From NCBI RefSeq assembly GCF_026914185.1, contig NC_070572.1:3286001-3350000 (forward strand): a DNA stretch of 64,000 nucleotides. Direction: 5' to 3'. The translations under genes and the position numbers were made by a program. The notes under the pieces are model-generated. The model searched no databases. It was not told where the DNA came from and saw only the letters and a list, made by a program, of their open reading frames with translations. Numbering within the stretch: the first letter of the stretch is position 1; each line of letters starts with the position of its first letter. Positions 35,376 to 45,380 of the stretch are shown piece by piece. Source of the DNA: Puccinia triticina (Eukaryota; Basidiomycota; Pucciniomycetes; Pucciniales; Pucciniaceae).

Positions 35376-37584
35376 TCACACAGCGGTAGAGTTGCTTTGA
35401 GCGGTCGAGTTGCTTTGAGAGGCTGCAAGTGCCTTCATTCGCTTGTTTGCTCGGTAGCGAGCAGCCGATTCCCTTCTCTTTGCCTTCTTGAACTCCTCCG
35501 CCTCCTCCTTCAGTCGCTCTTGATTCATGATATGTTTTTGATAGCTCACATCGCCTTTGAATCTAGTAATTAAATCCATCAAAAACTGGAGTTGTCCATC
35601 TATGGCCTCGCCACCGATCAGTTTTTTTAGATTGGCCATATCTTGTAATTCATCGAGATTAGAAATGATTGCCTTGGCGTGCTCTTCGCGGAATACATCA
35701 CGGCCAGCAAACCGAGATGATCTGCCCATCCGAGTGTCATAATACTTGTGGAAAGACGAGAGCAAGAGATCTTTGAATTTGTGGACAATGACCTGATCTT
35801 CCTCACAACCCAGCGAGGTTTTTCCAGCATGACGAGTGTGCTTTCTCTTGTTAGGATTGATGTTAGTCGAATCTGAGAATTCTAGCTGATCGATCATCGC
35901 GTCGTCAAAGTTGTCTTGGGTTAATTCCTTGAGGTTTCGGACAAGTTTGTCTCCGGATTCAACGTTGCAATTGCTGCAACTGCATGGTAGAAACTTCAGA
36001 GCTTTCTCACGTTCAATCTCGGCGATGTAGTGCGGATCATCCTTGGAAAGAGGGATATAGCCGTGTTTGTTGTCTATCGCGAATACCACTTGAAGGCATA
36101 GAGGGGTAATAGCAAGTGCGTCCATACGATCATCATCCGACTGTTGATGAATATTTGTAAAATCATTCATTGTATTTTTTCCCCCCTTCCGATTTCCTTC
36201 GACGAAGAGGATTGCAAGACCATTCTTCCCATCTCTCCCACACCTGGAGCAGGAAATAACTCATGTAAGTAAGCAAAAATGATTATTTCGACAGATAAGA
36301 GTGTATTCAGCTGTACCTTCCAATCATTTGAAGTATATTTGCAGGATCGGCCCTGCCCATGTGGATGACACACCTAACGCGCTTCCAATTTTGCCCAAGG
36401 CCAAGGGCCATTGTCGAGGATATTATCGGAAATTTCCCGTTCAAAAACCCTTCAACGACCAAATCTTTATCTTTATCGCCGGTACAAGCATGGAATTGCC
36501 TTGCCAAAGTATTATTTGGATCCAAACAATTTTGAGGGGTCCCCCGGGCCATGTCAAGCACTTTCAAAACTGTAAGTGTTCGAGCACGAGTTCCGCTGTA
36601 GATCAAAGTGGGTACAAGATCTTCATTTGAAGTCTTCTCTTTCAAAGGGAAAACATTTAGTAGGTCCAAGTTTGATTGCAGCGAAGAATTCATTTTGATG
36701 CGGATGATACAAATTTCTGTGCGAGTCAATTCACCTTGCATGATGTCAACTAGATCCTGCGTCAATTTCAAGCTTTTCAAGATGGCATCCATCGCAACTG
36801 GTCGGCAAGTCGCTGAAAGAAGCAGTATAGGTGCGCTGTTTCGAAATTGTAAGTGCACCGCAATTTTACCGTAAGACGGTCGAAAGATTCCGATGTCTTC
36901 CAGTTGAATAAAGACCGCATTCACTCTCCTTCCATTACTCTCCACTAGTCCCCAAAGGTACACCATGTGGGCCTCGTCTACCACTACCAAGGCAAGTCGT
37001 TGCTGGAATTCTGTGCTGAAGTATACCAAATCCCAAAGCTTGTTGTTCAAAAATATCTCCGGGCTGAGATACACAAAATTATAATCGCCCTGCTTGATTT
37101 CCTCCGCTACGTTTTTGTTGAAAGTAAGCTTTGTTAAATTGATGGCAGTGAATTTGCCTTTCTTCTTGGCCACTTGATTGTCCCCCAAGGCATCCAGGGG
37201 GTTCAGAACAAGAACAACAGGCTTTGTGTTTTGAGGCAAGAGCTTAAAGTAGATTTCTGATATTCTCGACTTTCCAAATCCAGTCCCAGCCAACAGAAAC
37301 GTGGGCCGACCCCGCGCAAGATTTGCAACCGCATCGATTTGAAGGGGTTTGGCTTCTTCGCCGCCGTAGAACCTCTTTGCTTGGGATGCAATTGCCGCCT
37401 TTAAATCCGAGTCGTTGCTTTGAAGAAGCTTCTTGAGGATGGTCACGCCGGTATTGAGTTTCTTTGAAGTACTTCGAGTTGATTTCGGACTCGTCTTTTG
37501 TCCCGGTTTACTTTGCTTCGCGTTCACGGATGGAGTGCTTAGATGGCGATTTGCCGTCGGGATGCGTTTTGATTTTCTAGTCAT
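35376..37584 (-). CDS. RecQ-like DEAH helicase
   Basis: Two exons (37584-36317 and 36243-35376) give 711 aa. Helicase motifs: LQIDAVANLARGRPTFLLAG with Walker A GTGFGKS (I), VVVDEAHMVYLWG (II), LLLSATCRP (III), TLIYSGTRART (IV) and QMIGRCGRDG assembled across the intron (VI), the RecQ-type arginine finger. A Cys cluster (KFLPCSCSNC) sits where RecQ proteins carry their zinc-binding segment. The C-terminus has an Arg/Lys-rich helix (KKAKRRESAARYRANKRMKA) resembling a bZIP basic region. No HRDC domain is seen. The N-terminus is basic and disordered. The frame is intact. Host RecQ (Sgs1/BLM type) is much longer, so this is more likely a lineage-specific copy or an element-borne helicase than the housekeeping gene. 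Confidence 0.8.
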
Positions 37585-37968
37585 CGTTGGCAGAGTTCAA
37601 CTGTAAAGGTAGATTGTGGACCCAATTTAAAATTCCCATCAAAATTGTATGTTTGTAAGTTGATACTTGAAAAAAACCGTGAGACTTGGTCTGATCCAAA
37701 GAAATTATAATCCGGAGGGTCATCAAACTTTAATTCACCAAACCTGCAAATGCCCTTGCAAAAAAGTCTGCTGAGCAGGCTATTTATGGCCAAATTTTAC
37801 CAAATAAAAGCCAGCAGATTCCCAAGATGGGCAGCTATAATCATGCCAAAAGGCATTTAAAAAGGATTTGTGGTTTAGTTGGAATTCTGTCTTGAGTTTA
37901 TTTTTCATCATTTCCCTGCCAAAATTTGGCTGTCCTCAGGCCGCGGGTCTGACTTTACAAGTAAGCCT

Positions 37969-38109
37969 CTCCTTCGGAGAGCGTCCCTTCGGGACGAGGG
38001 GTCGGGCCCCCCCGACCCTCCGATCGAGAGGCTTAGTTTCTCCTTCGGAGAGCGTCCCTTCGGGACGCGGGGTTGGGCCCCCCCGACCCTCCGATCGAGA
38101 GGCTTAGTT
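37969..38109. repeat. 71-bp tandem duplication rich in hairpins
   Basis: Two head-to-tail copies (37969-38039 and 38040-38109) contain the mini-hairpins CTCCTTCGGAG, GTCCCTTCGGGAC, GTCGGGCCCCCCCGAC and CTCTCGATCGGAG. They differ at only a few bases. The unit resembles a repeat terminus more than coding sequence. Confidence 0.8.
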
Positions 38110-38480
38110 AAGCTCGCGTTGTACACCCGGGGAGTCCGTCCACGGGGAAATCACGCGGAATCTACGAGGACTCCACGTGGTAGCCGCGCGCAAGGTCGGA
38201 CCAGCGGCTTTTGGTCCAGGGAATCACACACAGGATCACCACCGGGAGGATCACCCGTGGATTCCACGGCAGATTTCCGCACTGCGTGGAATCCCCGTGA
38301 ATTCCCTGTGATCACAACGTGAAGGTCGGGCCCACGGGTGGATCACGGGTCCTTCAACCGTGGACTCCCCGTGGATTCGCCGTGATACCCACGGGCGGGT
38401 CAAGCCCACAACAGGCAATCCGGACACCAGCTATAAAAACTGGATTGTTTTGCAGCAATTCATATTCATCTGGAGTACAG
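38110..38480. repeat. GTGGATTCCACG-type dyad-rich repeat
   Basis: Short inverted words of the type CCGTGGATTCCACGG, CCCACGGGTGGATCACGGG and CGTGATCC recur throughout. A similar block lies at 39660-39990 on the other side of the small Ala/Pro/Lys-rich gene. No coding signal. Confidence 0.55.
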
Positions 38481-38803
38481 GGTAGCATATGCTGCATTCC
38501 ATGGATTTAAAAAAGAAAAACAACAATAGATCCTATTTTACAACAGGAGAGAGAATAAAAATAGAGCCAAGAAAATAAGGCAATCATTGCCAAATCTTGA
38601 CAATCACCACTAGTCCACCAGACTCCTGAAGAGACATCAGTGAGCGCGATGATCAACCAGTTGACACCGCAATGATGACTGCGGGTGGGAGTACCCGGCA
38701 CAATCTCCGGCGTGCTTGGCGTCTGTCTTCTGCTATTCTCGCTTGTCGTCCGATGATTGCTGTCGTATTCGTCAGACAAAGAGTGCTTGGGACAAGAGGT
38801 GGC

Positions 38804-39625
38804 TCAGAGGCCAAGTAACCCTTGGACAACCTCCTGGCCGATCTTGTCGTGCAGAGCTGCTCTGAAAGCAGCGTTGTTCGAGAAGCTCGGCTTGTTTTCC
38901 AAGAGCTCGGTCTCTATCGCGATGAAGACCTAGTTGAGTAAAGCGGGAAACCGGGGCAGGAAGGGAAGAGAGAGGCATCAAAGGCAGAGGGAAGGATCAT
39001 GCGGCGGCTGCGATCACAGGGGCGGGCTTGGTGGCCGCCTACAAGACCTCGGGCGTAGTGTTGGCAGGAATCTGCGGGGCGGCGTCGGAGACGGGCGCGG
39101 GCTGATGGTGCGGAAGAAAGCTGCTCAGCAACAGCGACTCTGGCAGAGGGGGATAGTGTGCTTACCTCAGCGGGGGCTGCCGATTCGGCCTCTTTCTTCT
39201 TCTCGCCAACAGCGCCGAACAAGCGGCCGCTGAACCGTTGGGCCAGCTTGGCCAAGTCCTGCACCAAAAGAAGCATGAAGAGATGAGTGGACAGCTCTGG
39301 GAGAGAGAGAGAGAGGAAGATGAATCGGCTGACTTTGGGGGACTTTTCCTTCTTCTCAACTTTTGCCTCCTCTGGTGTCTCTGCGGGAGCAGCAGCGGCC
39401 TTGGCCGGTGAGGCTTCGACAGCCTCGACGGCGGGCGCTTGAGGGGATGCAGGAGCAGCGTCCTGGGCAGGCAACGTCAGCGTGCAGTCTGATTGGACCC
39501 AACAGATGCGGGGGGGGGGGGGAAACAAAACAAGGTTGGGGGTCGGCGGTTGGCTCAGCAGCGACAGGGGCCTTGGGCTTGCTGGCACAAGTCCCTTGTT
39601 GCCCTGGGTCATCCAGAGTAATCAA
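38804..39625 (-). CDS. Ala/Pro/Lys-rich small protein, 5' end uncertain
   Basis: Supported exons, all phase 0: 39462-39334, 39258-39166, 39101-39048 and 38929-38804. They read DAAPASPQAPAVEAVEAS...KKEKSPK, then DLAKLAQRFSGRLFGAVGEKKK...APAE, PAPVSDAAPQIPANTTPE, and VFIAIETELLENKPSFSNN...EVVQGLLGL. Short acidic, Ala-rich sequence surrounds an amphipathic helix (LAKLAQRFSGRLFG). The first exon lies between about 39500 and 39625, and two frames compete (SKPKAPVAAEPTADPQP is the better protein). The donor after PANTTPE (GTCTTG) is weak. I know no family. The gene sits between two dyad-rich repeat blocks, so its 5' part may have been displaced by insertion. Confidence 0.55.
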
Positions 39626-39659
39626 GCCGGACCGGAAGTTTGAGCCGCGGCGGTTATCA

Positions 39660-39990
39660 TCAAATTAGCCCTAATCTCCCGGTGAGCTGCATTCTTGTCG
39701 GTTCCACCGGCAATGCAGGGCCAGCCGTGACGGCGTGGGTTCCCCGTTGTTGAGAACAATGAGGAATCCACGGCTGCCCCTGCATGTTGTGTGCTTGTGG
39801 GCTCCACTGCAATCCCACAGGCGGCCGTGGAATCCTCGTCATTCTTGACGTGGAAATCCCAGGCGGGTGGAGACGACGGGCTTTCCCGTCGTCTCCACGC
39901 ATTTTCCACGGGAGGGTGGAGACGACGGGGGGAGCAGTGAAATCCACGTGGATTTCACAGAGCTGGTGATCCCGTCGTCTCCACAAACGC
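39660..39990. repeat. nested palindromes (GTGGAGACGACGGG hairpins)
   Basis: GGTGGAGACGACGGG at 39866-39880 pairs with its complement at 39885-39898. The same arm at 39915-39929 pairs with 39971-39984. Between the latter arms is a perfect 22-bp palindrome (39937-39958) centred on CCACGTGG. Such stacked dyads can extrude cruciforms and resemble a foldback-type element terminus. Confidence 0.7.
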
Positions 39991-41448
39991 GCGGGCCAGG
40001 AAGCACCCCCGCCGTGTAGTGCAGCGTGGCAGTGCTTTATGTTACGCCTTGTGCACGTGGCGCCAGCGCAGATCCGGCGGAAAGGCGATCAGCTGCGCTA
40101 AACCATAGCGCAATTTTGCTACGTTACACTACACCAATGCTCCCGTTAACATAGCTGGCCCACTGTTGAAATTGGAATGGTACCTTATCTTCTTCAAATT
40201 GGTAACACTTATAAGTACGGTTGCACAAGAATTGGCCTTCTGGCAAGAGTTAAAACAGGTCTAGTTATGATTGCCCCGCACTGCGCCACTACGCTACACT
40301 TGTCTATGCTACGCCAAGATGCGCTACGCTACGCTATGCCAAGGCAAGCTGTGCTATGTACGCTAAAGCGTGCGCCATTAGCGGCGAAATCCCGCTAAGA
40401 CAGGCTGAAACGCAGCGCCGCGACTGCTTATTTGCGGCCTGTGCGCGTAGCGTAAGCGCACAGCTGCTAATAGCTGACGGTGAATCATAACGCTATGAGG
40501 AGCTACGTTAACGCTAACAGTGTTGTATCACCCCCGCAAAGTGCGTTGTTTGTGATTTCTTTTTTTTCTGGGGGTTTGTTTTCAACGCCAGCGAGGCGAC
40601 CGGAGGTCCTGTTTGCTCAATGTCGGACTTACAAATTTGACAAATCTCTAGCTTCCCTCTTGGACTTCAAGAAAAGATGTCGGATTGATTCTGAATGAGA
40701 AATGGCAAGACCTGGCTGGAGCTCTCTGTGGTCTGACCACCGGGTGGAGCCGAGCTTGGCCTCAAGGCGAGCACTGACATACATTCACCACTTCTTCAGC
40801 ACACTGTGTAAAACTAATTGATCCACTCTGAATGCCGGTGGCTTAGCAGCACACACTCTGGTGAGGCATTTCATGGCAACCTTCTGTCCAACGGTTGGGA
40901 CTGCCCAGTGCACTGCTGGTGTAATACGCGTCATCAGCCCGAACATTGAACCCGACGCGCTCAAAAACAAGAGAAAAAAACCGGCCCGGTGTCTGGTCCT
41001 GCTCGGGACGACCGGAACTTACGCCTTGGCCATGTCATAGCCATGCCTCATCTATCCCCAATCCAGCTCGTCGACTTCAGTCACGCCAGCACTTCAAGCC
41101 CAAGAGAACAAACACATATATGGGCAACCCCCTCGGCAGCCCGACGGCAATAACTTATCCCATTTTGTTTTCAAACATTCCAAACGCCATCTCTTCTCTT
41201 CTTCTGGTTCCTGGTGAACGGAACATACCATTTGTGAAGTGCAGTCCTCACTCCCTCTTACTTGGGAAGATTACGAGTTTCTTTTTCTACTAATCCCTCT
41301 AATTGTTTATTCCATTTATTTATTTAATTTATTTGTTTTACTATCACCCAATAGCCCTCTGAAATAAGTTATCGCCTCTCTAATAGTTTCGTATCTGTTC
41401 TGCACCCCACCCGCCTCCCTTTTCCACCTCCAACGTACTCCGTTCGAG
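39991..41448. other. intergenic, GCTACGC-rich repeats, then promoter of the secreted-protein gene
   Basis: Words such as GCTACGC, GCGCTACG and TGCGCTA recur between about 40020 and 40510, also seen more weakly near 31870-31930. The rest to 41448 has no domain-bearing ORF and probably includes the promoter and 5' UTR of the next gene (pyrimidine-rich from 41380 on). Confidence 0.4.
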
Positions 41449-43375
41449 ATGGCAAGCTTCTTGTGGCTTCTGATGGCCCTGACCTACTCTTTACCCAGCG
41501 CCATCCAAGCTCAACTGCCGACGGCACAGCCAGCGCCAAACCCGCAACAGTCCAACATGCTACCCCGTCCCATGGCTCAAGCATCCTCCGGCCAACAGCA
41601 GTTCTTATCTCAACAGCAGCCAACCTCTAGGCCCGGAACCATGCCCCCAGCTGGAATGGTTCAAGAGAGCGGAGCTTACCCGAGAACCGGCGTTCCCTCA
41701 CAAACCCCTCCACCTCAAGACGCATCTTCAATCCAAGAGTCGCCAGCCCAGTTTCCGCCCAATAACCCAGCGATGGTAAGAAACCAGACACCACCAATGA
41801 GTGATGCTATGGGAATGAATCCCCCTCAGACGATGGCCCCACCCCAGACTATGATGACCTCAGCTCAGACGATGACCCCGCCTCAAACAATGATGACCCC
41901 GCCGCAGACAATGATGTCTCCCCCTCAGACAATGATGGACCCGGCTCAGACAATGACCCCGTCGGAGAAGATGATGGCCCCGGCAGATAAGAATCAGACA
42001 AAGACGCCACCGATGGATTTCTCTTCGCTAATACCATTCCAGAAAATTCCGCCGATGTACTCGATGAAGCAAGCCTCTAACACTAGCCTTACACCGTCTC
42101 CGACAGGATCAACAATCAGTCCCGCCTCCTCTGATCAGACAAAAAATAATAGCCCTGCCTTGAATGCGACGATGTCTGCCTACAACAAGAAGAACGCAAC
42201 CGCTAAAAACCAGCCCTCCTTGGCGACCAAAAACCAGACCCTTCCGGCGCCCGACAGCTTGTCTTCGATAGGCGCGACGAGCCTCCCGTCTTCAGCCAAC
42301 CAGACGATGGCGTCTAAAGCTAATCGAAAAGCGCCGCCCACGGATATGTCTCCAGGACTGCAGATGAATAGCTCCATGTCTCCAGGACAGCAGATGAACA
42401 GCTCCATGGAAATCTCCCAGGCAGAAATGGCAGGACCAGGGACGGGTCAAGTGTCACCCAAGGCGATGAAATCCGCCCCGATCATGGGCACTTCTGCCCC
42501 CAGAATCGACACTGTCACTACTCCTTTGCCATTAGCAGCAGAAACCAACGACAGTACTACTCCTGATTTCGCGCAGCTCATCGCCACTGAAAAGTTCAAT
42601 GGCATGATTCAAGTTAATGCTCAGGATGATCTAAAGGCTCAAGAGTTGATCAATCGATTGAGGGCCGCTTCTAAAATGAAATTGAATAGCCATCAACTCG
42701 GCAATCAAACTGTATTTGTAAGCTTCAAATTTCCTCTCCGTTCCTCTATCTTTGGTCCTTTTTTTCTGACGTTCCGTCGAGGTTTTTCTGGTTTGTTTTT
42801 TGTTTTATGATTTCAGTTGAATAGTTTGACAGCTGAGCAAAAAATGATTTTAGAGGGTAAGATGAGAAGCTTAGCATTAACTCCTACTCAGCTACAACTG
42901 GAGGCAAACTATCTCGTAAGTCTTTCGACAGAATCCTAAAAGCCTTTCTCATCCCCCAAGGAATTAATCGTTTGTTTTATATTTGGTTTGCGACGCTGAT
43001 AATAATAGGGTAATTTTGTTTCTGCAACGGACAAGATGGCTCACCAAGCTGGCTTCGACGCCATCAAGAAATATTTAACACCTGAAGCCCAACGCGGATT
43101 CGACGCGTCCGAAGGAATGAAAAGTTTAATACTAACTGATGTAAGTGTAATCTCGTCTCAACCACTCCGTAGTAAACCAGATCCTAATGTCCTCGTTCCT
43201 TGGTGGATAATAGGAGCAAAAATATCGGTACGAAGAAGGATCAAGAGAGTTTTTGGAGGACCCGGGCATGCGTAACCAATCTGGAGCAAACCACAATTCG
43301 AGTCATCTGTCCGACCAAAATCTCCTCGTCTTGTTCGGGCTCTTCATCTCTGGCCTTTTGATCATCAACGCCTAA
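41449..43375 (+). CDS. secreted repeat protein, probably GPI-anchored cell-surface protein
   Basis: Four exons (41449-42717, 42817-42915, 43009-43140, 43214-43375) give 553 aa. An N-terminal signal peptide (MASFLWLLMALTYSLPSAIQA, cut before QLP) is followed by Gln/Pro/Met-rich sequence with about ten degenerate copies of a PPQTMM unit (residues about 125-182). A Ser/Thr/Asn-rich region with many N-glycosylation sequons (NQT, NTS, NSS) comes next, then a helical region (KAQELINRLRAASKMKLN, LTAEQKMILEGKMRSLAL). The protein ends in a hydrophobic tail (NLLVLFGLFISGLLIINA) after a small-residue stretch (SGANHNSSHLS), the layout of a GPI attachment signal. The likely location is the plasma membrane or cell wall. 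I do not recognise a named family. The 3' end and its downstream flank are duplicated at 47878-48320. Confidence 0.8.
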
Positions 43376-43870
43376 AGTCGAACGTGCATTGTGTACTTGG
43401 TTTTCTGTTGATGATGAGCATTGTAAAATCGGCTTCTTCTTTAGACTGTTGTATTTTTTCTGGACTATCCAAGATAATAAAACTTTTCGCTGAAAACAAA
43501 ACTTTTCACTGCTTATGTGTGATTTGGCGGAATAAAAAAAATAGTTGAAAAAAGTAAGTCGGACTCGTGGCCCTAAAAGTGAGAGAACCAATGAACAAGG
43601 GACAAAAGAAGCAATTGAGCCTGAGGGCACACGTGACATGTACTCCACTTTAGTCGGGCATTGGGCCATGCTTGCCTTTGGCCGTATACCTGAGGCCGTG
43701 GGAACATACTCCAGCACATCACTATGAGTAAGATCCAGTAGAAGAGGAGCAACCGTTGTGGAGGCTTTCGGAATCTGACTCTCCGCCGCAAATCATCGAG
43801 CCGTCCGGAGAGAGAAGGACTTGTCGTGTTCAAGCACAAGGGTTTGGACAGAGGTTTTGGCAAGGGGGGT
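43376..43870. other. 3' flank of the secreted-protein gene
   Basis: Presumed 3' UTR and terminator region. The first 290 bp belong to the segment duplicated at 47878-48320. No independent gene is seen. Confidence 0.5.
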
Positions 43871-44055
43871 TCACAATTGAAATTTACAAAACTTTAGGAC
43901 ACATTTCAAGGTGTTTATGAAGATTTTGATAGAAAATTGATCAATTGGACTAAGTGACCATTACTACATGCTGCTGTGCATTTTGCCAAATTTTTAAAGT
44001 TTTGTTCATAAAGGCCTTCAATTTAGCTCCAAAGTTTTGTAAATTTCAATTGTGA
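43871..44055. mobile_element. MITE, 185 bp, with 24-bp or longer perfect inverted repeats
   Basis: The ends TCACAATTGAAATTTAC and GTAAATTTCAATTGTGA continue as a perfect inverted pair through AAAACTTT/AAAGTTTT, over about 25 bp. The AT-rich interior has no coding capacity. I found no clear target duplication, so the superfamily is open. It lies immediately upstream of the RING-like ORF. Confidence 0.75.
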
Positions 44056-44082
44056 TGGCTTGGCCTTGAACCTGATCACTCA

Positions 44083-44782
44083 ATGGGCAATGCTTACCCA
44101 CCTGAGAGCAAAGCATTGATCAAAGAAATGCAAGCTGCTCTTGAGTGGTACCGCACAACCACTGGACCACCGATCACGACTAACACCTTGGCAAACTCGG
44201 AACGGCAATGCGAGCTGATTGATCAATACCACCAAGCCCTAGAGAAAATTGAATCCAAAGCTGATTTTGAGTCAACAGCAATGCCAATATTTTGGGATAT
44301 ATGCCTTAGACCAACACAAGTTACAAAACAAAACTGGGCAAGTTATGACACCCTGATTGGAGAATGCTCTTGACTTGCTAGCCACCACAGCCAGCCAACC
44401 AGGTGGGAGTAGTGGACTTGGAAGAACCAGCAGCAAATCAGAAAAGCTTCAGGACCAGAAAACTGGAGTTTACAATCACAAGGACCAGCCTGTTGATTAT
44501 CACCAAACCAGAAGCAATCACAATGGCAGCTCCACTTCTATTCCCTGCAATCATATATTATCCCAAGTTCCATTTGGTGACCCAGCCAGCAATATATGTG
44601 GAATTTCCCTTGTACCATTCAAGTCACCTACACAAGCTGAAAATAATAAGTGGTCATTCACTCAAGTTGCAAAAATCAAGAATTGCCCACATTGCTTCCA
44701 CTTCCAATGCATTCATAAGTGGATGGTCAAGAACTTGCAAAAAAGCTGCCCATTTTGTCGCCAAACATATCCTAATCATTAA
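44083..44782 (+). pseudogene. RING-finger-like protein, frame-broken
   Basis: An N-terminal frame (44083-44373, helical, ALIKEMQAALEWYRTTTGPP) and a C-terminal frame (44357-44782) are offset by one base near 44357. There the second frame continues as ENALDLLATTASQ without a splice site, so a small indel is likely. The C-terminal part ends in a RING-H2-like finger: NICGISLVPF, KNCPHCFHFQCIHKWMVKN and KSCPFCRQTYP. The first zinc ligand expected three residues before the Cys of NIC is Ser (codon AGC, one base from TGC). Intact relatives would be E3 ubiquitin ligases. Whether this copy works is doubtful. The C-terminal frame alone could also be a short expressed ORF. Confidence 0.5.
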
Positions 44783-45380
44783 GGCCCAGAGTAGCCACAA
44801 ATGTTCTCTAAAACAAAGACAACTCCCTCTTGATTGATTTCCTTTATCTGATGATAATCATAGTCTTGCTTGCAAAAGAACCATATAATATTGTTTCTAT
44901 CTAATCCTTACATCTCACTTTTCCTATTACGCTAGCTACAAGAAAAAATAAACCCCGGGCTGCAGTAAGTTATCGCCTCCACATCTGCCACAATGTATTA
45001 ATCAGAATCAGAGCAGGGTGTTGTAGCAGCTGCCTGATACAATGAACGTCGCCGTCAGCGCGTCAAAGAATGCCACATGAGCGTGGATTTGTTAATTTCA
45101 AGGGCCATTAATTGGGAATTACCGATCATTGAGCCTACTTTCTCAGACAGCCATGGATGTATAAGCATGCACTAATAATTCAAAGCCAAAGAAAGATAGA
45201 CACGAAAAAAAACAAATGGAGTAGCAGTGAGAAGTGTGGAAGCAGTGTTCTTTGCGTGAGAAGAGTCGAGTGGTAACAACGATGGTAATATGGATCTGCG
45301 GCTTGGCACAACGGACAGGGTGGGGAAGTCGGGTGCAATCGAAATGAGGAGGGGGTTGCTTGCAAGATGCGTAAGTTTGA
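44783..45380. other. intergenic between RING-like ORF and YVH1
   Basis: No gene or repeat array seen. The right part is probably the 3' UTR of YVH1. Confidence 0.5.

Noticed and set aside
37969..38109. Attenuator- or terminator-like hairpins
   Set aside because: The hairpins are part of a tandemly duplicated repeat in a eukaryotic genome, with no U tract or bacterial context.
38914..39612. Single 232-aa ORF covering the small gene
   Set aside because: It reads through clear introns (GTCAGC, GTAAGC donors with good acceptors). The spliced frames give far better protein at the 3' end.
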